A DNA stretch of 11,785 bases, taken from contig JBLNCE010000144.1 of assembly GCA_050260415.1 (NCBI GenBank), positions 1-11,785 on the forward strand, read 5' to 3'. The notes under the pieces are model-generated. The model was not told the origin of the DNA. It saw only the letters and a program-made list of their open reading frames with translations, and made no database searches. Below, piece after piece: positions 1 through 6,962 of this stretch. The number at the start of each line of letters is the position of its first letter. Within the stretch, counting starts at the first letter, position 1. Made by a program: the position numbers and the translations under genes. This stretch comes from JBLNCE01 sp050260415. Lineage in GTDB: Bacteria; Bacillota; UBA4882; JAAYXC01.

Positions 1-1
1 G

Positions 2-607
2 CTATTGGGTGATCAGCTCGATCTTGTCGATCAGGACACTGACAGGTCCGGGGAGATAACGGCCGTAGAGACGGAAGTCCGTCATGCCCTCCAACTCGAA
101 GATCTTATTGCCGCCGCTGCCGCCGGCGACCAGGGCGCTGAACGGCACGATGATCTGCTGCCAGCCTTCCTTGGTGTTCAGCAAGTCGCCGAGTTGCCAA
201 CCCCAGCGGTCGCCGGCGTCGGTCTCCCGGAATTGCACCTGAAAACGATCGTTCCTTTCGAATTTTGGATTCTTCGGATCGTTCTTGACCCACATCCGGA
301 GCGCGTTCCGTCCGTTGGCCTTCCAAGCGGGACCGAATTTCTCGTCGGTCTTGAGCACATACTGCCAGTCCGCGCCGCCGCTGAAGTTCACGACGCCGCA
401 GTAGGCCGAACCATCAGGCGTGTCGCCCTTCTGCACGGTGACGGTGGCCGTCCCGCCGCTCACGGCATTGATCCAGCCATCCGCGTTACCGTCCTCAAAG
501 TCGTCGATGATGTCCGAGGCGGGCGCGGCGGAGGTCGCCACGAGACTCGTAGGGAGCATGACGGTTAGGACCATGAGAACGAGGAGCAAACCAAGACGGA
601 TCTTCAT
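2..607 (-). CDS. Secreted carbohydrate-binding-like (CIA30/CBM11-type) protein
   Basis: This is a 201-residue exported protein. The N-terminus (MKIRLGLLLVLMVLTVML) is a typical signal peptide: two positive residues, a long hydrophobic core, and likely cleavage near the Ala-rich stretch around residues 25-30. The mature part opens with DDFEDGNADGW. This D-F-E-x-G-x-x-x-G-W pattern begins many galactose-binding-like beta-sandwich domains of the CIA30/CBM11 type. Repeated aromatic beta-strands follow (RMWVKND, FQVQFRE, WQQIIVPFSAL), ending in VLIDKIELI, which is also typical of that fold. The single domain fills the mature protein and no catalytic module is attached, so it may bind sugar or envelope polymer outside the membrane. 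The ATG at 607 is chosen because it starts the signal peptide and has a G-rich site (GGTGGGGA) about 6 bases upstream; the frame extends further 5' but without signal-like character. The fold assignment is moderate, and substrate and role are unknown. Confidence 0.72.
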   Translation of the reverse strand: MKIRLGLLLVLMVLTVMLPTSLVATSAAPASDIIDDFEDGNADGWINAVSGGTATVTVQKGDTPDGSAYCGVVNFSGGADWQYVLKTDEKFGPAWKANGRNALRMWVKNDPKNPKFERNDRFQVQFRETDAGDRWGWQLGDLLNTKEGWQQIIVPFSALVAGGSGGNKIFELEGMTDFRLYGRYLPGPVSVLIDKIELITQ

Positions 608-982
608 ACCAGTCCCCACCCTTCCAAGGATATTGGATTTCCTACTATAGATTATCGTTGACAAACCAAAAAACCTAAACGATCGATTGCGCAAAAAATC
701 TTCGCCTCGTACTCCTTCAAAGCGGGGTTTCGCTGTGGTTCCAGGCATCTGCGGCAAGATCCACCCATTTAGTGTCCAGGCACAGGAATACCCGCATAAG
801 CATGGCCACGGCTCTTGTGTGTGGTCACGAAAAAGGAGCAGGTGGAGATCGAGCAGGTGCCGAAGTCCTCTATGAGCACCGAACGCGAATACCTCGATCC
901 TCCTAGTTTATGGCACGGATGCTGATTATCCGCGTCTTTCCATAAGGACGTCGCCGCACATCGACGGAGGTGATCCCATCCC
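608..982. other. Divergent intergenic region without a recognised gene
   Basis: This 375-base spacer separates the minus-strand secreted protein from the plus-strand hydrolase, so it should carry promoters for both. The stretch 630-690 is AT-rich compared with its surroundings and holds TATAGT- and GATAAT-like hexamers on the minus strand, but no convincing -35 partner at proper spacing. Bases 770-930 contain only short open frames without ribosome-binding sites or recognisable similarity. I see no RNA gene or clear repeat here. Confidence 0.5.
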
Positions 983-1648
983 ATGTGGACAAAGAAGACG
1001 CTCGATCTCCGCGGCCACAATGGACGCCGGATCCACAGCTGCCTCAACGCCCTCGACCCCCCGGCGCGGGTGCTGACGGTCATCGTGGCGGGATTCGGCT
1101 ATACCGCCGAGTCGCCTTATCTCTACTATTCGAGGCAGGTTCCCTTGCGGCACGGGTCGGACGTGCTCGCCGTCGACTTCGAATACAGCCGCAATGCGGA
1201 ATTCCTGGGCTTGCCAGAAGGGGAACAGGAGGCGTGGTTTCAGGAGGAAATAAGCACCCTCGCGGCCTATCTGGCCAAGGAAGACCGGTACGGGGAGCTG
1301 AACTTCATCGGGAAATCGCTCGGTACCACGACGATTTACGGGCTCCTGCGGGACGGTGCCATCCGGGCGCGCACCCGGCGCCTCGTCTGGCTGACGCCCG
1401 GAGAACGGCGCCGTGAAATCGAAGCGCTCATGCTGTCGGGAGAATTCACGTCGTTTGCCGTCTATGGCCTGCAGGATCCGTTGGCTGAGAATACGGACTT
1501 TGAAAAATTGAAGGAGAGCAAGGCGGTCCATCTGCTATTGCTGGCGGAAGCTGGCCACGCGCTGGACGCGGACCATCCAGGCACGTCGGTCGAGTATCTG
1601 CGGAAGTATCTCGAAGAGTTGGAGTCCTATTGGCTGTCTGTTAGGTAG
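983..1648 (+). CDS. Small alpha/beta-hydrolase-fold protein
   Basis: This 221-residue cytoplasmic protein (no signal peptide or membrane segment) has the layout of a small alpha/beta hydrolase. An early strand, VLTVIVAGFGY, could supply the oxyanion hole. The nucleophile elbow FIGKSLGTTT near residue 112 fits G-x-S-x-G with Ser as nucleophile. VYGLQDPLA near residue 163 could give the acidic residue, and EAGHALD near residue 188 the catalytic His. Order and spacing fit the dienelactone-hydrolase-like branch; the short cap region and 220-residue length also fit. Its substrate cannot be told from sequence. The ATG at 983 follows an excellent Shine-Dalgarno (GGAGGTGA, 966-973) by nine bases. It stands alone, with a 300-base gap to the next gene, so it is probably a single-gene unit. 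Confidence 0.78.
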   Translation: MWTKKTLDLRGHNGRRIHSCLNALDPPARVLTVIVAGFGYTAESPYLYYSRQVPLRHGSDVLAVDFEYSRNAEFLGLPEGEQEAWFQEEISTLAAYLAKEDRYGELNFIGKSLGTTTIYGLLRDGAIRARTRRLVWLTPGERRREIEALMLSGEFTSFAVYGLQDPLAENTDFEKLKESKAVHLLLLAEAGHALDADHPGTSVEYLRKYLEELESYWLSVR

Positions 1649-1667
1649 ATGCGCCGGTGTCCGCACG

Positions 1668-1689
1668 GATGAAGCGGGGTTTCATCTTT
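1668..1689 (+). terminator. Weak hairpin after the hydrolase gene
   Basis: GATGAA (1668-1673) pairs with TTCATC (1681-1686) across a seven-base loop and is followed by TTT. It lies 20 bases after the hydrolase stop codon, the right place for a terminator, but the stem is short and AT-rich and the T run has only three bases. Treat it as possible only. Confidence 0.3.
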
Positions 1690-1709
1690 AGATCCTCCGA
1701 CCCTATTAG

Positions 1710-1868
1710 CCAAGGAAGGTAAAGGAAATAGCGACCCCTTTGTGGAAATCCCCATGCGTTGACCGGGTGCGAGGGCTTGGAGGAGGGCATGGTGAGACCG
1801 ATTTCGTCGCGATGCGCAAGTCCCTGGCGGAGTCGGACGACGCAGGTTTCGCGGCGGGGAAAGAATAA
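1710..1868 (+). pseudogene. Possible remnant of a gene 3' end (TIM-barrel-like)
   Basis: The frame from 1710 to the TAA at 1866-1868 has no stop, and its second half reads like real protein: GHGETDFVAMRKSLAESDDA. A glycine-rich turn, then G-E-x-D-F, then a helix ending in x-L-x-E-S is how the last part of xylose-isomerase-like TIM barrels (sugar phosphate isomerase/epimerase group) usually looks. There is no upstream start or body of such a gene, so if real it is the decayed tail of a lost gene. Resemblance was judged by eye over fewer than 40 residues; it could be chance in GC-rich DNA. Confidence 0.2.
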
Positions 1869-1906
1869 GAGTCCAGAGGATTAGAGAGCGCAATCGAAAG
1901 CGATTC

Positions 1907-1930
1907 CGATACCGATACCGACCCCGACCA
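1907..1930 (+). repeat. Short hexamer tandem repeat before chrB
   Basis: Four head-to-tail hexamers of the form CCGAYM (two CCGATA, two CCGACC) lie 18 bases upstream of the chrB-like start codon. Directly before them AATCG and CGATT form a small hairpin. The tract is just upstream of the ribosome-binding site and could change length by slippage, but nothing shows that it regulates. Confidence 0.5.
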
Positions 1931-1947
1931 GATGGGAGGGAACGAGC

Positions 1948-2385
1948 ATGAAATGGGTTACCCGTTCGCACGTCCACGTGGACCGCGTGGCCTGCCCCTG
2001 GCTGATCAGCCGGTTCGTGGACTCGGAGGCGGAATTCTCGTTTGTGCCAAAGAGCCGGGTCGACGAGGTTGCCCGGGAGACCGGCGCCGTGCCGTTCGAC
2101 GCGCCCGGCACGGAACTGGGGCATCATGACGGCAAGTGTTCTTTCGAGACCATCATTGCGCGCTACGGCCTAACGGACAAGGCGCTCTTGCGCATGGCGC
2201 GGGTTATCCACGCCGCGGACACCGGGGATTTGGGCGCCGATCCGGTCGCGGCGGGACTCGAGGCCATTGCCGTAGGCTACAGCCTGCGCTACCCGGAAGA
2301 CCATGAAAACTTAGCCCGCCAGTTCGAGGTCTACGACGCGCTCTACGCCTGGTGCCGCCTGCAGGCGGCGAAAGGCGGCGATTAG
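1948..2385 (+). CDS. ChrB C-terminal-domain (chromate resistance) protein
   Basis: This 145-residue protein matches the domain known as chromate resistance exported protein / ChrB C-terminal domain. Signature pieces occur in family order: WVTR near the start, then VDRVACPWLISRFVD, a GAVPFDAPGTELGHHDGKCSF segment with conserved His and Cys residues that could bind metal, IHAADTG, and a closing DHENLARQFEVYDALYAWCR. It is the stand-alone domain; the N-terminal regulatory part of full-length ChrB is missing. Despite the family name there is no signal peptide, so it is probably cytoplasmic. In known chr operons ChrB helps sense chromate or supports resistance next to the ChrA transporter; here the partner gene is an MFS transporter. 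The ATG at 1948 has GGGAGGG (1934-1940) seven bases upstream. Family assignment is strong; chromate as the actual ligand is inferred from family name. Confidence 0.88.
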   Translation: MKWVTRSHVHVDRVACPWLISRFVDSEAEFSFVPKSRVDEVARETGAVPFDAPGTELGHHDGKCSFETIIARYGLTDKALLRMARVIHAADTGDLGADPVAAGLEAIAVGYSLRYPEDHENLARQFEVYDALYAWCRLQAAKGGD

Positions 2386-2390
2386 AGGTC

Positions 2391-3644
2391 ATGGCCGTGG
2401 ATTCCCATCTTGCGCTCCCGCGTTATCTGACCGCCGACGGCCGGCTGCTTTTTACCACGCGGCTGGCGCGGCTCTTTGCCTACGGGTTTCTCTCCGTTGT
2501 GCTGGCGCTCTACCTGGCGCAACTAGGCCTGGGCACGGCGCTGATCGGTACGCTCTTCACGCTCACGCTGGCCGGCGACGCGGTCATTTCGCTCTGGATT
2601 ACCACGTGGGCCGATCGGATCGGGCGCAAACGCATGCTGCTCCTGGGGGCGGGATTGATGCTCCTCGCGGGGACCGTCTTCGCCTTCACCGGCGATCCAG
2701 TGCTCCTGGTCATAACGGGCATCATCGGCGTCATCAGTCCCAGCGGCAACGAGATCGGCCCGTTCCTCCCCATCGAGCAGGCCGCCTTGGCGCAGACGGT
2801 CCCCTGCGAACGGCGGACGCACGTCTTTGCCTGGTACAATCTGGTCGGATCGTTCGCCACGGCACTGGGCGCGCTGTGCGGCGGGGGGGCGGCACAGGGG
2901 CTGCGGGCCGCCGGGCTTTCGCCCCTCGCAAGTTACCGGGCAATTATCATCGGGTACGCGGCCATCGGCGGTGTGCTCATGCTCTTATTCAGCCGGCTGT
3001 CGCCCGCGGTGGAGAGCGCGCCCACGGCATGCCCGGCCAGCGGGCCGTCACAGGTGATGGGCCTGCATCGTTCCCGTGGGATTGTGTTCAGACTGAGCGC
3101 CTTGTTCGCGTTGGACGCCTTCGCCGGCGGCTTCGTCCTGCAGAGCCTGGTGGCCTACTGGTTTCACGTGCGCTTCGGCGTCTCCCCGGCCGTGCTGGGC
3201 GGCATCTTTTGCGGTGCCAATATCCTGGCCGGGGTCTCGGCGCTCTCGGCGGCCTGGATCGCCGCGCGGATCGGGCTCATCAACACCATGGTCCTCACCC
3301 ATCTCCCGTCCAATATCCTGCTCATGCTCGTGCCGCTCATGCCGAGCCTGCCGCTGGCCATCGCCGTGCTGCTCGTGCGGTTCAGCATCTCGCAGATGGA
3401 TGTCCCGACACGCCAATCGTACACCATTGCCGTGGTCTCCCCCGACGAACGCTCGGCGGCCGCGGGGGTGACCGCCATCGCGCGCTCCATCGGCGCGGCG
3501 CTCTCCCCCTCGCTGGCGGGCGCGCTCATCGGCGCCTCGCTTCTCAACATACCGTTTTACCTGGCCGGCGGGCTCAAGAGCATCTACGACATCGTGCTGT
3601 ATTTCAACTTCCGCGCCACGAAGCCGCCGGAGGAAACGGGCTAA
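2391..3644 (+). CDS. MFS transporter paired with chrB-like gene
   Basis: This 417-residue integral membrane protein has about twelve hydrophobic segments and a longer polar loop near residues 205-225 separating two six-helix halves, the standard major facilitator layout. The loop after the second helix holds the MFS motif A variant WADRIGRKRML. Charged, Pro-rich pieces in the second half (SISQMDVPTRQSYTIAVV, SPDERSAAAG, ARSIGAALSPSLAG) recall drug/metabolite-type MFS exporters. It begins five bases after the chrB stop, so the two are almost certainly co-transcribed and perhaps translationally coupled; an exporter of chromate or another toxic oxyanion is a reasonable guess. The site AGAGG (2384-2388) lies only two bases from ATG 2391 but eight from GTG 2397, so the true start may be two codons later. 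Substrate is unknown. Confidence 0.85.
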   Translation: MAVDSHLALPRYLTADGRLLFTTRLARLFAYGFLSVVLALYLAQLGLGTALIGTLFTLTLAGDAVISLWITTWADRIGRKRMLLLGAGLMLLAGTVFAFTGDPVLLVITGIIGVISPSGNEIGPFLPIEQAALAQTVPCERRTHVFAWYNLVGSFATALGALCGGGAAQGLRAAGLSPLASYRAIIIGYAAIGGVLMLLFSRLSPAVESAPTACPASGPSQVMGLHRSRGIVFRLSALFALDAFAGGFVLQSLVAYWFHVRFGVSPAVLGGIFCGANILAGVSALSAAWIAARIGLINTMVLTHLPSNILLMLVPLMPSLPLAIAVLLVRFSISQMDVPTRQSYTIAVVSPDERSAAAGVTAIARSIGAALSPSLAGALIGASLLNIPFYLAGGLKSIYDIVLYFNFRATKPPEETG

Positions 3645-3667
3645 ACGTATGGAGACGAAAAGCCTAC

Positions 3668-3689
3668 GCCCAGGAATGGATTCCTGGGC
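3668..3689. repeat. Perfect palindrome, 10-bp arms
   Basis: GCCCAGGAAT and ATTCCTGGGC flank a two-base centre, giving 22 bases of nearly perfect symmetry, 24 bases after the MFS stop. There is no T run, so it is not a classic terminator. A related, imperfect copy lies at 3807-3825. It resembles REP-type interspersed palindromes, or could be an operator for a dimeric regulator. Confidence 0.6.
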
Positions 3690-3806
3690 CGGGATCAGAA
3701 AAGACATATCTGAAACCCCTGCGGGAGTTCGGCCCGTATCGAGCCTGGGACCTCAGTCAAGCACCGAACCCGCGCACGGATCTGAGACGTATTTACGGCT
3801 TGAGCT

Positions 3807-3825
3807 CAGGAATTCATCCCTGGGC
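3807..3825. repeat. Second, imperfect copy of the AGGAAT palindrome
   Basis: CAGGAATTCATCCCTGGGC shares most positions with the palindrome at 3668-3689 (AGGAAT, then AT-CCTGGGC) but one arm has a mismatch. It sits directly upstream of the nrdG ribosome-binding site. Between the two copies GTTCGG (3727-3732) can pair with CCGAAC (3764-3769). Together the 3645-3839 spacer looks like a folded repeat element; I see no gene in it. Confidence 0.45.
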
Positions 3826-3839
3826 GGAGGTGACCGGCC

Positions 3840-4355
3840 ATGCAAGATACCATCCGCCTCGCGGGGTTGACCAAGGAAAGCGTCGTCGACGGCCCGGGGC
3901 TGCGGACGGTCGTTTTCGCGCAGGGTTGTCCGCATCATTGCCCGGGCTGTCATAATCCCGACACATGGGCGCTGGACGGCGGCTATGAAACGACCGTGGA
4001 GGCGATCTGGGACGAGATCAAAGACGCGCGGCTGATCCGGGGGGTCACCTTCAGCGGCGGCGAGCCGTTTCTGCAGGCGGGTCCGCTTAGTGCATTGGCG
4101 GAACGGATCAAGGCCAGAGGATGGGACCTCATCATCTACACGGGTTATGCTTGGGAGGAACTGGCCGCGCGGCGCGGGCGCGCACCGGCGCTCGACCGGC
4201 TGCTCACCCTGGCGGATTTGCTCATTGACGGTCCCTTCGTGCTGGCGGAACGGGACCTTGGCCTGCCTTACCGCGGTTCGCGCAATCAGCGCCTCATCGA
4301 CCTGCGCCGGACCGAAACCGCCGGCGTGCCGGTATTATGGGCTCCGACATGGTGA
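3840..4355 (+). CDS. nrdG: NrdG-like radical SAM activase (anaerobic RNR activating protein)
   Basis: This 171-residue protein is the size of class III ribonucleotide reductase activases. The radical-SAM cluster motif is clear at residues 30-37: C-PHH-C-PG-C, followed by HNP, the C-x3-C-x2-C that holds the 4Fe-4S cluster. The upstream stretch VDGPGLRTVVFAQGC is typical of NrdG and related activases. GVTFSGGEPFLQ gives the SAM-binding GGEP motif, and LLIDGPF appears late as in NrdG. The enzyme makes a glycyl radical on NrdD so that cells can form deoxynucleotides without oxygen. No nrdD is in the window, so the partner must lie elsewhere, or the activase serves another glycyl-radical enzyme. 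The ATG at 3840 is preceded by CGGAGGTGA (3825-3833) with six bases between. Its end overlaps the next gene. Confidence 0.87.
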   Translation: MQDTIRLAGLTKESVVDGPGLRTVVFAQGCPHHCPGCHNPDTWALDGGYETTVEAIWDEIKDARLIRGVTFSGGEPFLQAGPLSALAERIKARGWDLIIYTGYAWEELAARRGRAPALDRLLTLADLLIDGPFVLAERDLGLPYRGSRNQRLIDLRRTETAGVPVLWAPTW

Positions 4356-5218
4356 GGGAGAATAGCGACTGGACCGTGCTTGCGCGCGGCACGGAGCATT
4401 ATCTCTGCTGCCTGCCGTTCTTGGAGTTGCCTTGGCTCCGCCATGCCTTCTCCTTTGGCGCGGACGGAGCGGGCGTCCCGCAAAACCTGGGCCTGCACGT
4501 CGGCGGCGACGCCGACGATGTCCGCGAGCGCCGGAGACGGTTTCTGGCCGGACTGGGGTTTGAGATCGGGTCCTTGGTGGCCGCGCAACAGGTGCACGGG
4601 GATCGGGTGGCCGTGGTCGGCGAGAACGAACGCGGCGCCGGAGCGTGTGACTACAAGACGGCCTTGCCCGCCACGGACGGGCTGGCGACCGATCTTCCCG
4701 GGCTTGTTCTCTCCGTTTACTACGCGGATTGCGCCCCGGTTCTCCTGGTCGATCCGGTGCGGCGGGCCGTGGCGGCCGTGCATGCCGGCTGGCGGGGGGC
4801 GGTGGCGGGCATCGCCGCCCGGGCGGTGGCGGTCATGACGGCTGAGCTTGGTTGCGACCCCGGGAGGATGCTGGCCGCGGTCGGACCGGCTATCGGCGCC
4901 TGCTGTTACAGAGTGGGGGATGATGTGGCCGCCGTAGTGCCCGCCGGCGCGCGCGCGAAGGTAATCATCCCGCGTCAGGACGGACTCCATCTGGACCTCG
5001 CCGGTCTGAACGCCTGGTGGCTCCGATCCGGCGGGCTTTCTCCCGCGCGCATCCATCTGTCGCGCCATTGTACGGCGTGCGAGCTCGGACGCTTTTTCTC
5101 CTTTCGCCGACAGGGGCAAGCGGCGGGCCGGATGATGGCGATCATCGCGATTCGCGATGATTGGGGAGGATTACCTTTACCGGCTGTAGAATCTCCCCTA
5201 ATTAACGCACACGGTTGA
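4349..5218 (+). CDS. pgeF: Peptidoglycan editing factor / purine nucleoside phosphorylase, YfiH-LACC1 family
   Basis: This 289-residue protein belongs to the multicopper-polyphenol-oxidoreductase-like family (DUF152; YlmD in Bacillus, YfiH in E. coli). The three metal ligands are visible in order: AAQQVHGDRV (His 83), YYADCAPVLL (Cys 128) and VHAGWRGAV (His 145). GPAIGACCYRVG and SRHCTACELGRFFSFRRQG are other family hallmarks. Members act on purine nucleosides, and the E. coli protein also corrects peptidoglycan precursor composition. It is the first gene of the conserved ylm order. The start is uncertain: ATG 4349 overlaps the nrdG stop by seven bases and suggests coupling, but ATG 4337 or GTG 4352 are possible and none has a strong ribosome site. 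The C-terminus runs about 20 residues past the usual MMAIIAI ending. Confidence 0.9.
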   Translation: MVRENSDWTVLARGTEHYLCCLPFLELPWLRHAFSFGADGAGVPQNLGLHVGGDADDVRERRRRFLAGLGFEIGSLVAAQQVHGDRVAVVGENERGAGACDYKTALPATDGLATDLPGLVLSVYYADCAPVLLVDPVRRAVAAVHAGWRGAVAGIAARAVAVMTAELGCDPGRMLAAVGPAIGACCYRVGDDVAAVVPAGARAKVIIPRQDGLHLDLAGLNAWWLRSGGLSPARIHLSRHCTACELGRFFSFRRQGQAAGRMMAIIAIRDDWGGLPLPAVESPLINAHG

Positions 5219-5247
5219 CGGCACGGCTTCGTGTCTAAACGCGCCCT

Positions 5248-6150
5248 GTGGGGGGTCGGTTCTTGGCGCCGCGACGCTTCCGGCTGCGCTGGAAAGGTTT
5301 TAGGGGCTTGGGTGCCATCATCGTGGGTGTTGCCGCGGTTGCCGCTCTGTGGCAGGGATTGTTGTTGTTGGTTGCCGCCGTCTTCCCCGAGCAGGTTGTG
5401 GCCGGTTACGGTACGATTGAGGTTGGGCAGTGGGTGGAGGCGGCGTTGTTTCGCACGGAGACCACCATCACCGCGCCCATGGCGGGTACTTTTCGGCCGT
5501 CGCAGCCGGCCGGCGAACGCATCGCCGCGCGCGGCGTGGTCGGGGAGATCAAGCGATCCGGAGGCCAATCCGTTGCGGTCAAGACTAGGGCCTCGGGGCT
5601 GATCGCATACACCGTCGACGGCCAGGAACAGACCCTTACCCCGGCCATGTGCCTTGCCGATCCGCGAGACGCTTTTCAAAAAGCAAAGTCTAGCCGCGCG
5701 CGTCAGAGCGGCCGCGGCGCCGTCCGTGCCGGGGAGCCGGTGGCCAAGCTTGTCGACGACCGCCAGATGTATCTCCTTTATCAATCCGGACACCGCGACG
5801 GACCGCCGCCGCGCCCCGGCGATCAACTCTGGGCGCGGGACCACGAAGCGCTCATACCTCTCTCGGTGGCCAGCGTTATTGCCGACGGCGGCACCCATTG
5901 GGTCGCGCTGAGGACGGAGAGATTCCCGCCGGCATGGCTGGACCAGCGCTGCGTGGACGTGTACCTCGTCTTCAGCCGCTTCAAGGGCACGGTGGTCCCC
6001 CGCCGTTGCCTGCGTCTGCGGGATGGGCAGCTCGGTGTGACCATCATCCACGACGGCCGCCCAAGCTTCCAAGCGGTGGAACTCTTGGGCCAAGACCGGC
6101 ACCGAGCGGTCGTAAAGGGTTTGCGCGAGGGCGATATTCTGGTGCCGTGA
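5248..6150 (+). CDS. HlyD-like membrane-anchored protein of the ylm cluster
   Basis: This protein of up to 300 residues starts with a basic stretch (APRRFRLRWKGFRG) and one transmembrane helix at about residues 20-45 (IIVGVAAVAALWQGLLLL). The rest should lie outside the membrane. The segment TTITAPMAGTFRPSQPAGERIAARGVVGEI resembles the barrel-sandwich (biotinyl/lipoyl-like) half-motif of HlyD/RND adaptor proteins. The C-terminal part is beta-rich and closes with VVPRRCLRLRDGQLGVTII and VVKGLREGDILVP, as in the last domain of membrane-fusion proteins. No long coiled-coil hairpin is seen and no partner pump lies nearby, so it is probably not a true efflux adaptor. HlyD-like genes are known at this spot in other Firmicutes, and an envelope or division role is likely. 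The GTG at 5248 lacks a ribosome site; TTG 5263 has a G-run eight bases upstream and may be the real start. Confidence 0.75.
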   Translation: MGGRFLAPRRFRLRWKGFRGLGAIIVGVAAVAALWQGLLLLVAAVFPEQVVAGYGTIEVGQWVEAALFRTETTITAPMAGTFRPSQPAGERIAARGVVGEIKRSGGQSVAVKTRASGLIAYTVDGQEQTLTPAMCLADPRDAFQKAKSSRARQSGRGAVRAGEPVAKLVDDRQMYLLYQSGHRDGPPPRPGDQLWARDHEALIPLSVASVIADGGTHWVALRTERFPPAWLDQRCVDVYLVFSRFKGTVVPRRCLRLRDGQLGVTIIHDGRPSFQAVELLGQDRHRAVVKGLREGDILVP

Positions 6151-6241
6151 TCTGGGGTGGGTTGAAGGCGCAATACAAAGGCGTTTTCGCGACCTGATCT
6201 AAGGGAATACCCAAATTGGTACAAGGCTCTGGAGGTCAGTT

Positions 6242-6955
6242 GTGATACCCGAATCCACACTCGCGGATCGATGGCAAGCCGTTAACCGGCGCGTTATCGA
6301 AGCGGCCGGGCGAAGCGGCCGCGACCCCGCGGAGGTAACGGTGGTCGCGGTCACCAAGAACGTGCCGGCGGAAGAGATCAGCGCTGCTTTACGGCTGGGT
6401 CTGCGCGACCTCGGCGAGAACCGCGTGCAGGAAGGCCTGGCTAAACAGGCGTGTCTTGGACGGGACTCGGCGACTTGGCATTTGATCGGGTCGTTGCAGA
6501 CCAACAAAGCCAAGCGCGCGGCTGAAGCTTTCCACCTCATCCATGCCTTGGATCGCTGGGAGCTGGCGTTGGCTTTGGCCGGAGCGGGCGAACGCATGGG
6601 TCGCTCCATCCCGGTCCTGATTCAGGTCAACGCCTCGTATGAAGCCAGCAAGCATGGTCTCGATCCCGGAGAAACCATGTCCTTCGTGCGCCGGATCATG
6701 GCCCTCGAGGCGTTGAGCCTGCACGGGCTCATGACCATGGCGCCGGTTGTCTCCGATCCCGGCGAGGCGCGTCCCGTCTTCAGGATGGTTCACGATCTCT
6801 TCCGCCGGGTGAGGCAGGAGTTACCGATCGGCGACACTTGGCGGTTCTTGTCGATGGGCATGAGCCAGGACTTTGAAGTGGCGATCGAAGAGGGAGCCAA
6901 TCTTGTGCGTATCGGCACCGCCATCTTTGGCCAGCGCCGACCGGCGGGGAGGTAG
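6242..6955 (+). CDS. yggS: YggS/YlmE family PLP-binding protein (PLP homeostasis)
   Basis: This 237-residue protein is a single-domain alanine-racemase-like TIM barrel that binds pyridoxal phosphate. The PLP lysine is Lys 39 in VVAVTKNVPAEEI. Other family marks are DLGENRVQE, WHLIGSLQTNK, LIQVNASYEASKHGL, LHGLMTMAPV and, near the end, LSMGMSQDFEVAIEEGANLVRIGTAIFG, which binds the cofactor phosphate. Members hold PLP and keep its level and amino-acid pools balanced, and have no racemase activity of note. The GTG start at 6242 is set by GGAGG (6231-6235) six bases upstream. Length matches the family. It is the ylmE position of the cluster, directly before sepF. Confidence 0.95.
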   Translation: MIPESTLADRWQAVNRRVIEAAGRSGRDPAEVTVVAVTKNVPAEEISAALRLGLRDLGENRVQEGLAKQACLGRDSATWHLIGSLQTNKAKRAAEAFHLIHALDRWELALALAGAGERMGRSIPVLIQVNASYEASKHGLDPGETMSFVRRIMALEALSLHGLMTMAPVVSDPGEARPVFRMVHDLFRRVRQELPIGDTWRFLSMGMSQDFEVAIEEGANLVRIGTAIFGQRRPAGR

Positions 6956-6962
6956 ATTCATA

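Noticed and set aside
658..690. TTGACA at 658-663 as promoter of the hydrolase gene
   Set aside because: The expected -10 position reads GATCGA, which is too far from consensus, and the site lies 300 bases from the gene.
910..945. Short ATG frame before the hydrolase (MARMLIIRVFP)
   Set aside because: Eleven codons, no ribosome-binding site and no context supporting a leader peptide.
2606..3955. Long open frame overlapping the MFS gene in another phase
   Set aside because: It is very rich in Arg, Gly, Ala and His, as expected of a shifted frame in GC-rich DNA, while the other frame has clear transmembrane segments and MFS motif A.
4286..6102. Long minus-strand open frames opposite pgeF and the HlyD-like gene
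   Set aside because: They are antisense to well-supported genes, lack ribosome sites and show low-complexity Arg/Pro/Gly composition.
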